Source of the DNA: Sphingomonas citricola
GTDB taxonomy: Bacteria > Pseudomonadota > Alphaproteobacteria > Sphingomonadales > Sphingomonadaceae
Reading direction: 5' to 3'
Assembly (NCBI RefSeq): GCF_019429535.1
Contig: NZ_JAHXZM010000003.1
Coordinates: 62,001 to 126,000, forward strand
DNA: 64,000 nt
Under the pieces are notes generated by a model that was given only the letters and a program-made list of their open reading frames with translations, ran no database searches and had not been told where the DNA came from. Shown here one piece after another: positions 41,369 through 49,539 of this stretch. Position 1 is the first letter of the stretch. Each line of letters opens with the position of its first letter. Made by a program: the position numbers and the translations under genes.

Positions 41369-41550
41369 CCGCCCGTGCCCCTCGACCCCACACCGGAGGC
41401 CCTGAGCGCACCCTCTCGCGCGATCGCCTGATCGACCGCCGCGAGCAGCTGCTCAAGCTACCAAAATCTCCCGCGCGCACGCTCGGCCTGAACAAGGTCC
41501 GTCAGCAGCTCGCGTCGCTCTCCACCCGCAGCGAAAGGCGCGGCGCATGA
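41365..41550 (+). CDS. Small basic early-right protein
   Basis: 61 residues from ATG 41365, overlapping the nuclease stop (ATGA). Arg- and Leu-rich (LIDRREQLLKLPKSPART), so a small nucleic-acid binding role is possible. Function unknown. Confidence 0.5.
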   Translation: MTARAPRPHTGGPERTLSRDRLIDRREQLLKLPKSPARTLGLNKVRQQLASLSTRSERRGA

Positions 41551-42386
41551 CCGATGCAACTCTACCCGAAAGCACGAACTCGCCCGCCGCATCCCTGACC
41601 AGCGAACCCGAGAAGCTGCTGCCGTGTCCGTTTTGCGCGGGGCCGGGGCACCTCCGCCACAGTATCTTTGAGATTGACGCTGGGTGGCACGTCGTGTGCC
41701 ACGGGCGAAAGGACTGCCCGCTTTATTGCAGTGAGCCCTATCAGGTCCACGGCAGCGAGGCCGACGCCATCGCCGCCTGGAACACCCGTCTCTCATCTCC
41801 CGTAAGCGGGACAGACATGGTGGAACGGCTGGTGCAGGCAATGTGGGCCAGCGAGGATGAACCCGGCACGCTGGACGAAAGCGGGCGCCGCGGCACCTTC
41901 GAGCGCCTGGCGCACGCGGCCCTCTCCACTCCCGCAACACTCGATAATACAGCGGTGGAGGGGCAACCCGCGCGCGTGTACCTCGCCAGCCGGTTCAGCC
42001 GACGCCACGAGTGCCATGCGCTTGCGCAGGTGTTGAAGGCGGCAGGGCACAGCATCGCAAGTGAGTGGGTACAGGCCGATCAAGAAAGCGTGCCGGTTGT
42101 CGGGCCGAGTGACACCGCTGCGCCTGAATACCGTGAGTATTGGGGCAAGCTTGACCTACAGAACGTGCGTGACTGCGACTGGCTTATCAGCTTGCAGGAG
42201 CCGGAGCGCTCTGGTGGTCGCGGCGGGCGGCACGTTGAATTCGGCATCGCGGCTGCGCTCAACAAGCGGCTGACCATCATCGGCCCGCGCGAAACGGTGT
42301 TCCACCACCTGCCGAACGTCGAGCACTTCGACACGGTAGAGGCGCTCGTCGCTACCCTCACCGCAAAGACGGAGAAGGCGGAATGA
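41547..42386 (+). CDS. Lar-like zinc ribbon fused to a nucleoside deoxyribosyltransferase-like domain
   Basis: 279 residues. Residues 24-80 have LPCPFCAGPGHLRH, then GWHVVCHGRKDCPLYC and ADAIAAWNTR, the pattern of Lar-type restriction alleviation proteins. From about 140 a second domain follows: ARVYLASRFSRRHECHALAQ, LKAAGHSIASEW, WGKLDLQNVRDCDWLISL and GGRGGRHVEFGIAAALNKR, which matches nucleoside 2-deoxyribosyltransferases, where the conserved Asp and Glu act in catalysis. The fusion could link nucleotide use to DNA modification, but this is untested. Confidence 0.75.
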   Translation: MTDATLPESTNSPAASLTSEPEKLLPCPFCAGPGHLRHSIFEIDAGWHVVCHGRKDCPLYCSEPYQVHGSEADAIAAWNTRLSSPVSGTDMVERLVQAMWASEDEPGTLDESGRRGTFERLAHAALSTPATLDNTAVEGQPARVYLASRFSRRHECHALAQVLKAAGHSIASEWVQADQESVPVVGPSDTAAPEYREYWGKLDLQNVRDCDWLISLQEPERSGGRGGRHVEFGIAAALNKRLTIIGPRETVFHHLPNVEHFDTVEALVATLTAKTEKAE

Positions 42387-42640
42387 GCGGGGAGCAGGAC
42401 GTGGCAGCGATTGCCGCGGGGCTGACCGCACAGCAACGCGCGTTAGCAAGCGGGCGGTACGACGATGACTTCGCCAGCCACGAAGATGCGGCTGCACTTG
42501 AACGGGCAGGCATCTGGGAAGCGCTTCCGCCCGACGACGAGGACGAGTTCTGGCGGTTTGACGTAACCCCGCTGGGTCTCGCTGTCCGCGCGCACCTGCT
42601 GTCCGACACCCCCACTCAGGTAAATGAAGGGGACCGCTGA
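42383..42640 (+). CDS. Small acidic phage protein
   Basis: 85 residues. QDVAAIAAGLTAQQRALASG, then an acidic PPDDEDEFWRFDVTPLGLAV. It overlaps the previous gene by ATGA and the next by one base. Function unknown. Confidence 0.55.
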   Translation: MSGEQDVAAIAAGLTAQQRALASGRYDDDFASHEDAAALERAGIWEALPPDDEDEFWRFDVTPLGLAVRAHLLSDTPTQVNEGDR

Positions 42641-43089
42641 TGGGCGAGCGCCTTCGTGTCGCTCCGATCGCCTTCGCGGACGCTGCGGCCTTCGTGATCG
42701 AACATCATCGGCACCACACTCGCCCGACCGGCCACAAATTCAGTCTCGCCGCGATGGCGGGCGATGATGTAGTCGGCGTCGTGATCGTGGGCCGTCCGGT
42801 CGCGCGCAGGTTGGATGATGGCCGCACGCTGGAAGTCACGCGCCTGTGCACCACCGGCCATCGCAACGCCTGCTCCTTCCTGTACGGTGCAGCCGCACGC
42901 GCTGCCTTCGCGCTCGGCTACTCGCGGATCGGCACGTACATCCTGAAGCGTGAGCCGGGCACCAGCCTCGCCGCTGCCGGTTGGAAGCTGATCGGTGAGA
43001 CGCCCGGTAAGAGCTGGTCTGTGCCGTCCCGCGCCCGCCAGGACAAGCACCCGATCGAGCCGAAGCTACGGTGGGAGATCGCCGCATGA
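42640..43089 (+). CDS. XF1762-type GNAT-like protein
   Basis: 149 residues. FVIEHHRHHTRPTGHKFSLA, then VGVVIVGRPVARRLDDGRTL and CSFLYGAAARAAFALGYSRI, is the small GNAT-like XF1762 phage family. Ending in GWKLIGETPGKSW. The acceptor is unknown. Confidence 0.75.
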   Translation: MGERLRVAPIAFADAAAFVIEHHRHHTRPTGHKFSLAAMAGDDVVGVVIVGRPVARRLDDGRTLEVTRLCTTGHRNACSFLYGAAARAAFALGYSRIGTYILKREPGTSLAAAGWKLIGETPGKSWSVPSRARQDKHPIEPKLRWEIAA

Positions 43090-43135
43090 TTTCCGCCATC
43101 CGCCGTCTTTCCACTAGTACCGATAAGGGGGTGAG

Positions 43136-43366
43136 ATGACCTCGCGCGCGTATCCACCGCGCATGATGAAGCGCGCCGACGCCGCCTATTACTGCAGCCT
43201 CGCGCCCGGCAAATTCATCCAGGAGGTCGCCAGCGGACGCTTGTCACCGCCGGTAACGCTTGGGGGCGAAGATCATTGGGACAGGGGCGCGCTCGATCGC
43301 GACCTCGACCGGCTCGCCGGCGATGTGACCGACTGGCGCAGGGAGCAGCCGGGCCTTGCCGCTTAG
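43136..43366 (+). CDS. Excisionase-like HTH protein
   Basis: 76 residues from ATG 43136 (AGGGGG upstream). RMMKRADAAYYCSLAPGKFI, then a wing with GEDHWDRGALDRDLDR, is the MerR/AlpA-type fold of excisionases. It lies just upstream of the integrase and overlaps it by 11 bp, so it probably directs excision. Confidence 0.7.
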   Translation: MTSRAYPPRMMKRADAAYYCSLAPGKFIQEVASGRLSPPVTLGGEDHWDRGALDRDLDRLAGDVTDWRREQPGLAA

Positions 43367-44372
43367 CCTCCCGAAGCATGTCCGCCGCAAGGTGTCGAAG
43401 GGGCGGACCTACTACTATTTCGACACCGGCCAGAAGGTTGACGGCAAGCCGGTACTTGCACGGCTGCCGGACCTGCGCGACCCGAAATTCGGCGGATCCC
43501 TCGCCGCGTTGCAGGGGCATCGCAGCCGCCGCGCGCCTGTCGAGATGCTGAAGGTGCCTAAACTGGTCGACCAATACGAGTCGAGCCCGGCGTGGCGCAC
43601 GCTGAGCCCGAACAGTCAGCGGCTGTACGAGATCTACCTGCGCCGGCTGGAGAAGCTGCTGCCGACCGCGCCCGCCGCTGAGGTAACGCGCGCGGACGTT
43701 CGCAAGCTGATGGATGGCATGGCCGCGACGCCCGGCGCCGCGAACGCCTTCCTCTCGGCCGCGCGCGCGCTCTTCGCTTGGGCGAAGGACCGTGACCTAG
43801 TACCGACCAATCCCTGCGAAGGCGTCGATACGCTCCCCGGGGGCGAGCACCAGCCGTGGCCGGAGCATGTTCTGCGCGCCGCGCTGGCAAGCGACGACCC
43901 TGCCGTCCGCCGCCTGACACACATGCTCTACTACACCGCGCAGCGCCTCGGCGACGTGCTGGCGATGACCTGGGCGGACGTCAGCGACGATCGTCTACTC
44001 GTGCGCCAGCAGAAGACGGGGCGCGTATTAAGCATCCCGCTCCACCGCGCGTTGCGCGACGAGCTTGGCCGTGAGGGCGGGGAGGGTCCGATCCTGCGAA
44101 GCCCCGCTGGCCGGCCCTACAGCGGCGACATGGCGCGCAAGGTGCTCAAGACGTTCACCGCCTCGCAGAACGTGCCCTGCGTGCCGCACGGCTTGCGCAA
44201 GAACGCCGTGATCGCGCTGCTCGAGGCCGGGTGTTCGGTAGCGGAGACCGCGGCGATCTCGGGGCAGACGCTCCAGATGGTAGAACACTACGCCAAGCGG
44301 CGCGATCAGGCGCTGCTCGCGAGCGCCGCGATGATGCGCTGGGAGGGCGCGGCAGATAACCCGCGCGGCTGA
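43356..44372 (+). CDS. int: Tyrosine-type integrase
   Basis: 338 residues from TTG 43356, overlapping the excisionase-like gene. The N-terminal part has an AP2-like/arm-binding start (YYYFDTGQKV), then a SAM-like core-binding domain, and a catalytic domain with Arg197 (TAQRLGDV), Lys220 (QQKTGR), His278-x2-Arg281 (PHGLRKN), Gln304 in the usual His/Trp place and Tyr312 (VEHYAKR). It is at the right prophage end, 70 bp from attR. All core residues are present, so it should be active. Confidence 0.95.
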   Translation: MPLSLPKHVRRKVSKGRTYYYFDTGQKVDGKPVLARLPDLRDPKFGGSLAALQGHRSRRAPVEMLKVPKLVDQYESSPAWRTLSPNSQRLYEIYLRRLEKLLPTAPAAEVTRADVRKLMDGMAATPGAANAFLSAARALFAWAKDRDLVPTNPCEGVDTLPGGEHQPWPEHVLRAALASDDPAVRRLTHMLYYTAQRLGDVLAMTWADVSDDRLLVRQQKTGRVLSIPLHRALRDELGREGGEGPILRSPAGRPYSGDMARKVLKTFTASQNVPCVPHGLRKNAVIALLEAGCSVAETAAISGQTLQMVEHYAKRRDQALLASAAMMRWEGAADNPRG

Positions 44373-44399
44373 GAGCACGAAACACGAACGTGCAAACTT

Positions 44400-44407
44400 G
44401 TGAAAAC
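44400..44407 (+). repeat. GTGAAAAC repeat beside attR
   Basis: Third copy of the sequence found at 744-751 and 785-792, 36 bp from attR. See the attL-side repeats; arm-site role is inferred. Confidence 0.3.
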
Positions 44408-44442
44408 CATCGCCGGAACACGGCTGTTTTCCTTATGTTCTA

Positions 44443-44465
44443 GTTAGGTGTCAATTAACTCGACA
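44443..44465 (+). repeat. attR (right attachment site)
   Basis: GTTAGGTGTCAATTAACTCGACA, matching attL at 20 of 23 positions. On the minus strand it encodes the last residues and stop of astB; the phage-derived flank keeps Thr (ACC in place of ACT) and TAA, so the gene is not disrupted. Confidence 0.85.
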
Positions 44466-45694
44466 AGGTCGAGCGCGCTGAACAGCCGGACGCGTGCCTG
44501 CTCGACCCGCGCGACGAAGGCGGGATCGCCGATCTCGCCCGGCGTGATCGCTTCGGGCCAGTGCGACGCGACCACATCGTCGATGCGATCGAGCTTCGCC
44601 GCATCGACGGTGAACCGTTGATCGACGTGCGCGGGATCGCATGCCACGCGCAGCCGCAGGCACGCGGGGCCACCGCCGTTCGCCATCGACTCGCGGACGT
44701 CGACCACTTCGACGCGCCGGATCGGGCCATTCCCGGCCAGATGATCCTGCAACCACGCCCACGTCCGCGGATTCTCGCGCACCTCCTGCGGGACGATCAG
44801 CGTTTGCTGACCCGCGGGTGTGCTCACCAGTTGCGCGTTGAAGAGGTAGGAACCGATCGCGTCGCTCAGGCTGACCGCCGCGGCGGGCACCTCGACGATC
44901 TCGACCTCCGGCATCACCGCGCGCAATTGCGCGTAGAACCCCGCACGATCGGCGAAAGCCTGTTCGTGCGCAAATAGCGTGCGCTCATTCGCGACCGCGA
45001 CGACGTCGTTGTGGAACGCCCCGGCCGCGATTGCCTCGCTCGACTGCTCGACGAACAGCGTCCGCGCGGGATTGAGTCCATGCCCGCGCGCGATCGCGCG
45101 GCTCGCCTCCACGTGCTGGCGCGCGGGGAAGGGCCCGCCCGACACGCCGTAGACGAACACCTCGACCCCCGCGGCGTCGTGCGACGCGCACAGGCGCATA
45201 TGATTGGCGGCGCCCTCGTCACCGAACGGGGCGGAAACGGGGGCGTGGACGCGAAAGGCGTCGTGCGCGAAGGCGAGACGGAGCTGCGCCAGCGTATCGG
45301 GCCATTCGTGGCTGCGATGCGGCATCGTGACGAGGTTGGCGACGCTCAGATGGCAGCGCCCGTCGGCGCAATCGGGCGCAGGCGATACCGTCGCGGCATT
45401 CGCCGCCCACATCGCCGATGCCGACAGCGCGCGCGCGCGCAGATGCGGCTCGGCACGCGCGTAATCGGTGTGGAGCGCCGCGAGCCAGCGGTGATCGGGG
45501 CGGCGATGCGGCAACAGCACGCCCTGCACCAGCCCGAGCGCGAGATTGGCGCGCATCTTCGCTATGCCCTGCAACGCCGCGGCGCGCGGGTGCGCCACGG
45601 CACCGGCGTTGCTGGTCGCGGCGAGATTGCCGGGGCTCAATCCGGCGTAATTGTGCGTCGGGCCGATGATGCCGTCGAAATTGATCTCGCGCAT
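44444..45694 (-). CDS. astB: N-succinylarginine dihydrolase
   Basis: 416 residues from ATG 45694. AstB opens N2-succinylarginine to succinylornithine in arginine catabolism. Signature parts are NFDGIIGPTHNYAGLSPGN, VAHPRAAALQG, LLPHRRPDHRW, ANHMRLCASHDAAGVEVFVY, FHNDVVAVANERTLF and GGPACLRLRV. It follows astA and is the last gene before the prophage. Its last codons lie in attR. Confidence 0.95.
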   Translation of the reverse strand: MREINFDGIIGPTHNYAGLSPGNLAATSNAGAVAHPRAAALQGIAKMRANLALGLVQGVLLPHRRPDHRWLAALHTDYARAEPHLRARALSASAMWAANAATVSPAPDCADGRCHLSVANLVTMPHRSHEWPDTLAQLRLAFAHDAFRVHAPVSAPFGDEGAANHMRLCASHDAAGVEVFVYGVSGGPFPARQHVEASRAIARGHGLNPARTLFVEQSSEAIAAGAFHNDVVAVANERTLFAHEQAFADRAGFYAQLRAVMPEVEIVEVPAAAVSLSDAIGSYLFNAQLVSTPAGQQTLIVPQEVRENPRTWAWLQDHLAGNGPIRRVEVVDVRESMANGGGPACLRLRVACDPAHVDQRFTVDAAKLDRIDDVVASHWPEAITPGEIGDPAFVARVEQARVRLFSALDLVELIDT

Positions 45695-45699
45695 CACGG

Positions 45700-46716
45700 T
45701 TACAGCCTGCCGACGTGGGTGATCGCCGCGTCCTCCGCGATGCCGAGCGTGTCGGCGCCCGATCTGCCGAGGATGACGCCGTCGCCGCATTCGCGCACCT
45801 CGCCGTAGGTGCAGCGGAAACCGGCCAGCTCGCCCGTCGCGATCAGTGCCTGCTCGCCCGCCTCGGCGTCGATCGCGACCACAGTCGCGCGCCGCGCGTC
45901 GCGGATGCTGCGCACTGCGTCGGTCCGCGCGGTCATCGTCGGGCCGCCGTCGAAGATGTCGACGTAATTCTCGAAGGCGAAGCCCTCGTTCTCAAGCATC
46001 CGCATCGCCGCGCGTCCGCTGGGGTGCGGCTTGCCGATCGCGGCGCGCGCGGTCTCCGACAGCATCGCGGTATAGATCGGGTGCTTGGGCATCAGGTCAG
46101 CGATGAACTGGTGTCCATTAACCGCATTAAATTCGTCTGCGGCTTGAAAGTTCATACCGAAGAAGCGTCCGGCCAGACCGTCCCAGAACGGCGATCCGCC
46201 CGCCTCGTCGATCAGCCCGCGCAGCTCCGCCAGAATTCGCGGCGCGAAGCGCGCGCGGTGCATCGCGATGAACAGGTAGCGCGCGCGTGCGAGCAGCAGC
46301 CCGAGCCCGCCCGCGCGCTCGTTCGGATGGAGGAAGAGCCCGCCCACCTCGCTGCATCCTTCCAGATCGGTCGTCAGCGTCAGCATCTCGGCGCGAAACG
46401 TCCGGTCGAGCTCACGGCTGTGCTGCGTCAGCGTGCCGATGCGATAGCTGTAGAAAGGGTGCTGCTGCCCGACCATCGTGAAGATCTGGCACGTGCCGCG
46501 CACCTCGCGCGTCGCGGTGTTTTCGAGGATCAGGACGAACAGTTCGTCGGTGACGGGGCCACCCTCACGCGCGAATGCTTCGCGGCTGCGCGCGAGCTTC
46601 GCGGACAATGCCTTGCGATCGGGCGGCAGGTTGGTGAAGCCGCCGCCGGTCAGCTTGGCCATCTCGTACAGATGCGGCAGGTCGGCCTCGGTCGCGGCAC
46701 GGACAACGAACGTCAA
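45700..46716 (-). CDS. astA: Arginine N-succinyltransferase
   Basis: 338 residues from TTG 46716, overlapping the M20 hydrolase stop (TTGA). The first step of arginine catabolism: succinyl-CoA plus arginine. Motifs such as GGFTNLPPDR, FYSYRIGTLTQHS, GGLFLHPNERAGGLG and FGMNFQAADEFNAVNG match AstA. Five bases separate it from astB. The TTG start is chosen because no upstream ATG in frame keeps the family's short N-terminus. Confidence 0.93.
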   Translation of the reverse strand: MTFVVRAATEADLPHLYEMAKLTGGGFTNLPPDRKALSAKLARSREAFAREGGPVTDELFVLILENTATREVRGTCQIFTMVGQQHPFYSYRIGTLTQHSRELDRTFRAEMLTLTTDLEGCSEVGGLFLHPNERAGGLGLLLARARYLFIAMHRARFAPRILAELRGLIDEAGGSPFWDGLAGRFFGMNFQAADEFNAVNGHQFIADLMPKHPIYTAMLSETARAAIGKPHPSGRAAMRMLENEGFAFENYVDIFDGGPTMTARTDAVRSIRDARRATVVAIDAEAGEQALIATGELAGFRCTYGEVRECGDGVILGRSGADTLGIAEDAAITHVGRL

Positions 46717-47915
46717 AGAAGGGCTCCCTCGGCTATGCGCTTGATCGTTAGCGCCGACAGCGCGGCGCGCTCGGCGAGGCTGTCGACGAGCAGATATTCG
46801 TCCGACGAATGGATTGCGCCGCCGCGCACGCCCATCGTGTCTACCACCGGCACCCCCGCCGCGGCGATGTTGTTGCCGTCGCACACGCCGCCGGTGTCGC
46901 GCCAGACGATGTTGAGATCGAGCGCGGCCCCCGCGCCCTTTACCAGCGCGAACAGCCGCGCTGCCCCCGCGTCGATCGGCTTGGGCGGGCGATTGAAGCT
47001 GCCGTGGACCTCGACCGCAACATCGTGGCGCGCCGCCGCCTGGCTGGTCACCGCGTCGACCAACGTTCGCGCGCGCTCGATCTCGCCCGCGTCACCCGGT
47101 CGGAAATTGACGCGCAGGACCGCGCGATCGGGCACGACGTTGTTGGGCCCGCCACCGTCGATCCGCGCCGGGTTGACCGCGAGCCGCGGCCCGCGCGCGT
47201 CGTGCAGCCGCAATGCGATCTCGCTCGCCGCGACGATCGCGTTCCGGCCATCCTCGGGATTGCGCCCCGCATGTGCCGACCGCCCGGAAACGAGGATCGA
47301 GAAATTACCGGTCCCGCCCCGCGCGCCCGCTAGCGTGCCGTCGGGCAGCGCGGGCTCGTACGTCAGCGCCGCCTGTTTCCCTCGCGCCGCCTCGGCGATC
47401 AGTCGCGCGGACGAGAACGAACCCGTCTCCTCGTCGGCGTTAATCAGCACGTCGTATCCGAGCTGCGTCATCCCCGCAGCCTCGACCACCCGCAGCGCCT
47501 CGAGCATCACCGACAGGCCGCCCTTCATGTCGGCGACGCCCGGCCCGTTGAGCGTGGTGTCGTCGCGCCACGTCAGCGTCTGGAACGCGTGGTCGGCGGG
47601 GTAGACGGTGTCCATATGTCCAGTGAACAGCATCTGGACGGGTGCCTCGGGCCGGACGGTCAGCCGCAGGTGTCGCCCGTGCAACAGCCGCGTCAGCGAT
47701 CCGTCCGCGCCGACGCTGTCCGCCTCGTCTCCCTCGATCAGTGACAGTTCTCCGGGCAGCGCGGCGAAGTCGTCTGCCAGCAGCGCCGCCATCGCCGCCA
47801 GCCCCGCTAGATTTCGTGTCCCGCTGTTGATCGCGCTCCACGCCTGCGTCCGCGCGAGCAGCGCTGCCGCGTCGATCCGCTCTGTCAGCGCCCAATCCGT
47901 CTGTCTCTCCATCAC
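46713..47915 (-). CDS. M20-family metallohydrolase of the ast operon
   Basis: 400 residues. Zinc-binding motifs are FTGHMDTVYP, GPGVADMKGG, NADEETGS and HSSDEYL. The dimerization region SGRSAHAGRNPEDGRNAI follows. It resembles carboxypeptidase G2-type M20 enzymes. Placed upstream of astA and overlapping it, it may remove the succinyl group in place of astE; this is inferred from gene order. Confidence 0.85.
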   Translation of the reverse strand: MMERQTDWALTERIDAAALLARTQAWSAINSGTRNLAGLAAMAALLADDFAALPGELSLIEGDEADSVGADGSLTRLLHGRHLRLTVRPEAPVQMLFTGHMDTVYPADHAFQTLTWRDDTTLNGPGVADMKGGLSVMLEALRVVEAAGMTQLGYDVLINADEETGSFSSARLIAEAARGKQAALTYEPALPDGTLAGARGGTGNFSILVSGRSAHAGRNPEDGRNAIVAASEIALRLHDARGPRLAVNPARIDGGGPNNVVPDRAVLRVNFRPGDAGEIERARTLVDAVTSQAAARHDVAVEVHGSFNRPPKPIDAGAARLFALVKGAGAALDLNIVWRDTGGVCDGNNIAAAGVPVVDTMGVRGGAIHSSDEYLLVDSLAERAALSALTIKRIAEGALL

Positions 47916-48026
47916 GCCGCCAGCCTAGCGCGATCAAGTAACAAATGCGACCGTCGTCTCAGATCGGAGTTTTTCCAGCAATTATTCTTGTTGCGAAAGT
48001 GTCTTATGCGCGACTCTATCGACCAC

Positions 48027-48923
48027 TCAGAAACTGTACACGATCGAGGCCCGGCTGGTCGTATCGGTCGACACACGCCCCTCGGGCGGCGCGCTCTCAT
48101 ATTGCACCATGTATGAGATTTGCGCCGATAATGGCCCGATCAGCTTGGCGGCGAGCGCGGTGTTGCTGCTAATCGTGCTGTTGAAGCGCTCGCCATATGC
48201 AGAGGCATTCTGCTTGACGGTGACGCCGGGCGACAATTTCCAGTTGAGGTCCAAGCTGCCGCGCGCGGCGGGGCTGCTCTGCAACCGCCCGTCGGTGAAA
48301 CTGGTGTAGCGGAACGCAGGCCCGACCTCGACGTCGAGGGTCAGCGTCGGAGATCGAAGCGCGTTGTAACCGGCGCCGGTCGAGGCCGAATAACGCTGGA
48401 AATAGCCGAAGAAACGGTCCGCCTCGAACTGCGCGCTGCCGTAGAGGTAGAGGCGGTCGTCGATCTTCCAGTTTGGCTCATAGGCGGCGAGATAATGCTC
48501 GCGGCTGGTGACACCGGCGTTGCGCTGGTAATCGGCCTGCAGCCGCAATTTGTGCCGCCAGTTGAGGCTTTCGCGCTGTAGATTGGCCGTGCCCGTGATC
48601 CCGGTGACCTGCGTGTTGCCGGTGGAGGCAAAGCCCCCGGCCTCGATCCGCCCCGTCCACAATTCGAGCGCGGAGGCGTCGCGCAACCGCTCGTCGCGTT
48701 CACGTGCACGCGCGTCGCGCCATTCGCTCGCCAGCTTGAGCGAAGCATCGCCCGACGCGGGATCGGCGAGCCGCGCATATTTGACGATCGTGTTGACCGC
48801 ATTCTCGTCCCCCGACGCCATCGCGGCGTCGAGCATCGAGCGGATCGTCGGCGGGATCGCCATCGGGTCGGTCGCATCGATCGCATCGGTCACGACGGCG
48901 GCAAGTAGCAGCGCAGCGATCAT
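48027..48923 (-). CDS. DUF481-family outer membrane protein
   Basis: 298 residues. MIAALLLAAVVTDA is a signal peptide, followed by a helical stretch and then repeated beta strands (LELWTGRIEAGGFASTGNTQ, RLYLYGSAQFEADRFFGYFQ, LTLDVEVGPAFRYTSF) ending in SRASIVYSF with a C-terminal Phe. This is the YdiY/DUF481 beta-barrel type of unknown function, induced by salt in other species. The 111-bp gap to the M20 gene has no clear terminator. Confidence 0.85.
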   Translation of the reverse strand: MIAALLLAAVVTDAIDATDPMAIPPTIRSMLDAAMASGDENAVNTIVKYARLADPASGDASLKLASEWRDARARERDERLRDASALELWTGRIEAGGFASTGNTQVTGITGTANLQRESLNWRHKLRLQADYQRNAGVTSREHYLAAYEPNWKIDDRLYLYGSAQFEADRFFGYFQRYSASTGAGYNALRSPTLTLDVEVGPAFRYTSFTDGRLQSSPAARGSLDLNWKLSPGVTVKQNASAYGERFNSTISSNTALAAKLIGPLSAQISYMVQYESAPPEGRVSTDTTSRASIVYSF

Positions 48924-48995
48924 CGGCGGCGGTGCGCGATCGGCAATAGGCCGGAGTGAGGGCAGGCGGCAGTCACGGCGTCGACGAATCCCGCG

Positions 48996-49475
48996 TCAGT
49001 TCAGATGATCCGCGAAGGCAGCGAGCACGTCCTCGTACAGGGCGCGTTTGAACGGAACGATCAGCCGCGGCAGATCGGCGGGTTCCGCCCAGCGCCAGGC
49101 ACGGAATTCGGGATGCGCGGTGTCGATGCGGATGTCGCTGTCCTCGCCTTCGAAGCGGAACAGGAACCAGCGCTGGCGCTGCCCGCGATACGTGCCCTTC
49201 CACACCTTGCCGACCAGCTCGGGCGGCAGATCGTAGAAAAGCTCATCCTTCGCCTCGGCAATAAGCGAGACCTTATCGGGACTTACGCCCGTTTCCTCAC
49301 CCAGCTCGCGAACCGCGGCGGCCTGGGCATCCTCGCCGGGATCGATCCCGCCCTGCGGCATCTGCCACGCCTCGAGCGTGTTATCGATCCGCTGTCCGAC
49401 GAAGACTTTGTTGTCGCGGTTGATCAGCATGACGCCCGCGCACGGGCGATAGGGGAGCGAGGACGGATCGGTCAT
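48996..49475 (-). CDS. rppH: RNA pyrophosphohydrolase
   Basis: 159 residues. The Nudix box [20 protein letters not shown], with [20 protein letters not shown] upstream, and [13 protein letters not shown] downstream match RppH/NudH, which removes pyrophosphate from mRNA 5' ends to start decay. Length is normal. Confidence 0.95.
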   Translation of the reverse strand: MTDPSSLPYRPCAGVMLINRDNKVFVGQRIDNTLEAWQMPQGGIDPGEDAQAAAVRELGEETGVSPDKVSLIAEAKDELFYDLPPELVGKVWKGTYRGQRQRWFLFRFEGEDSDIRIDTAHPEFRAWRWAEPADLPRLIVPFKRALYEDVLAAFADHLN

Positions 49476-49539
49476 GCTCGTTTCCCTACCAGCCGGCGCG
49501 CGCCGACTCCACCGTCGACGCGCGCCGGTCGGCTAATCG

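Larger units (their letters stand above)
688..44465. mobile_element. Integrated siphophage prophage, lambda-type packaging genes
   Basis: The element is bounded by imperfect 23-bp direct repeats at 688-710 and 44443-44465 (20 of 23 bases equal). It holds a tyrosine integrase at its right end, a repressor/Cro switch, early operons on both sides of the switch, terminase, portal, capsid, tail and lysis genes, and accessory genes. Host genes flank it. The terminase and portal are of the lambda GpA/gpB type, and a tape measure protein of 863 residues implies a long tail. The capsid gene carries a one-base frameshift, so the prophage may be defective unless that is a sequence error. Confidence 0.93.
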
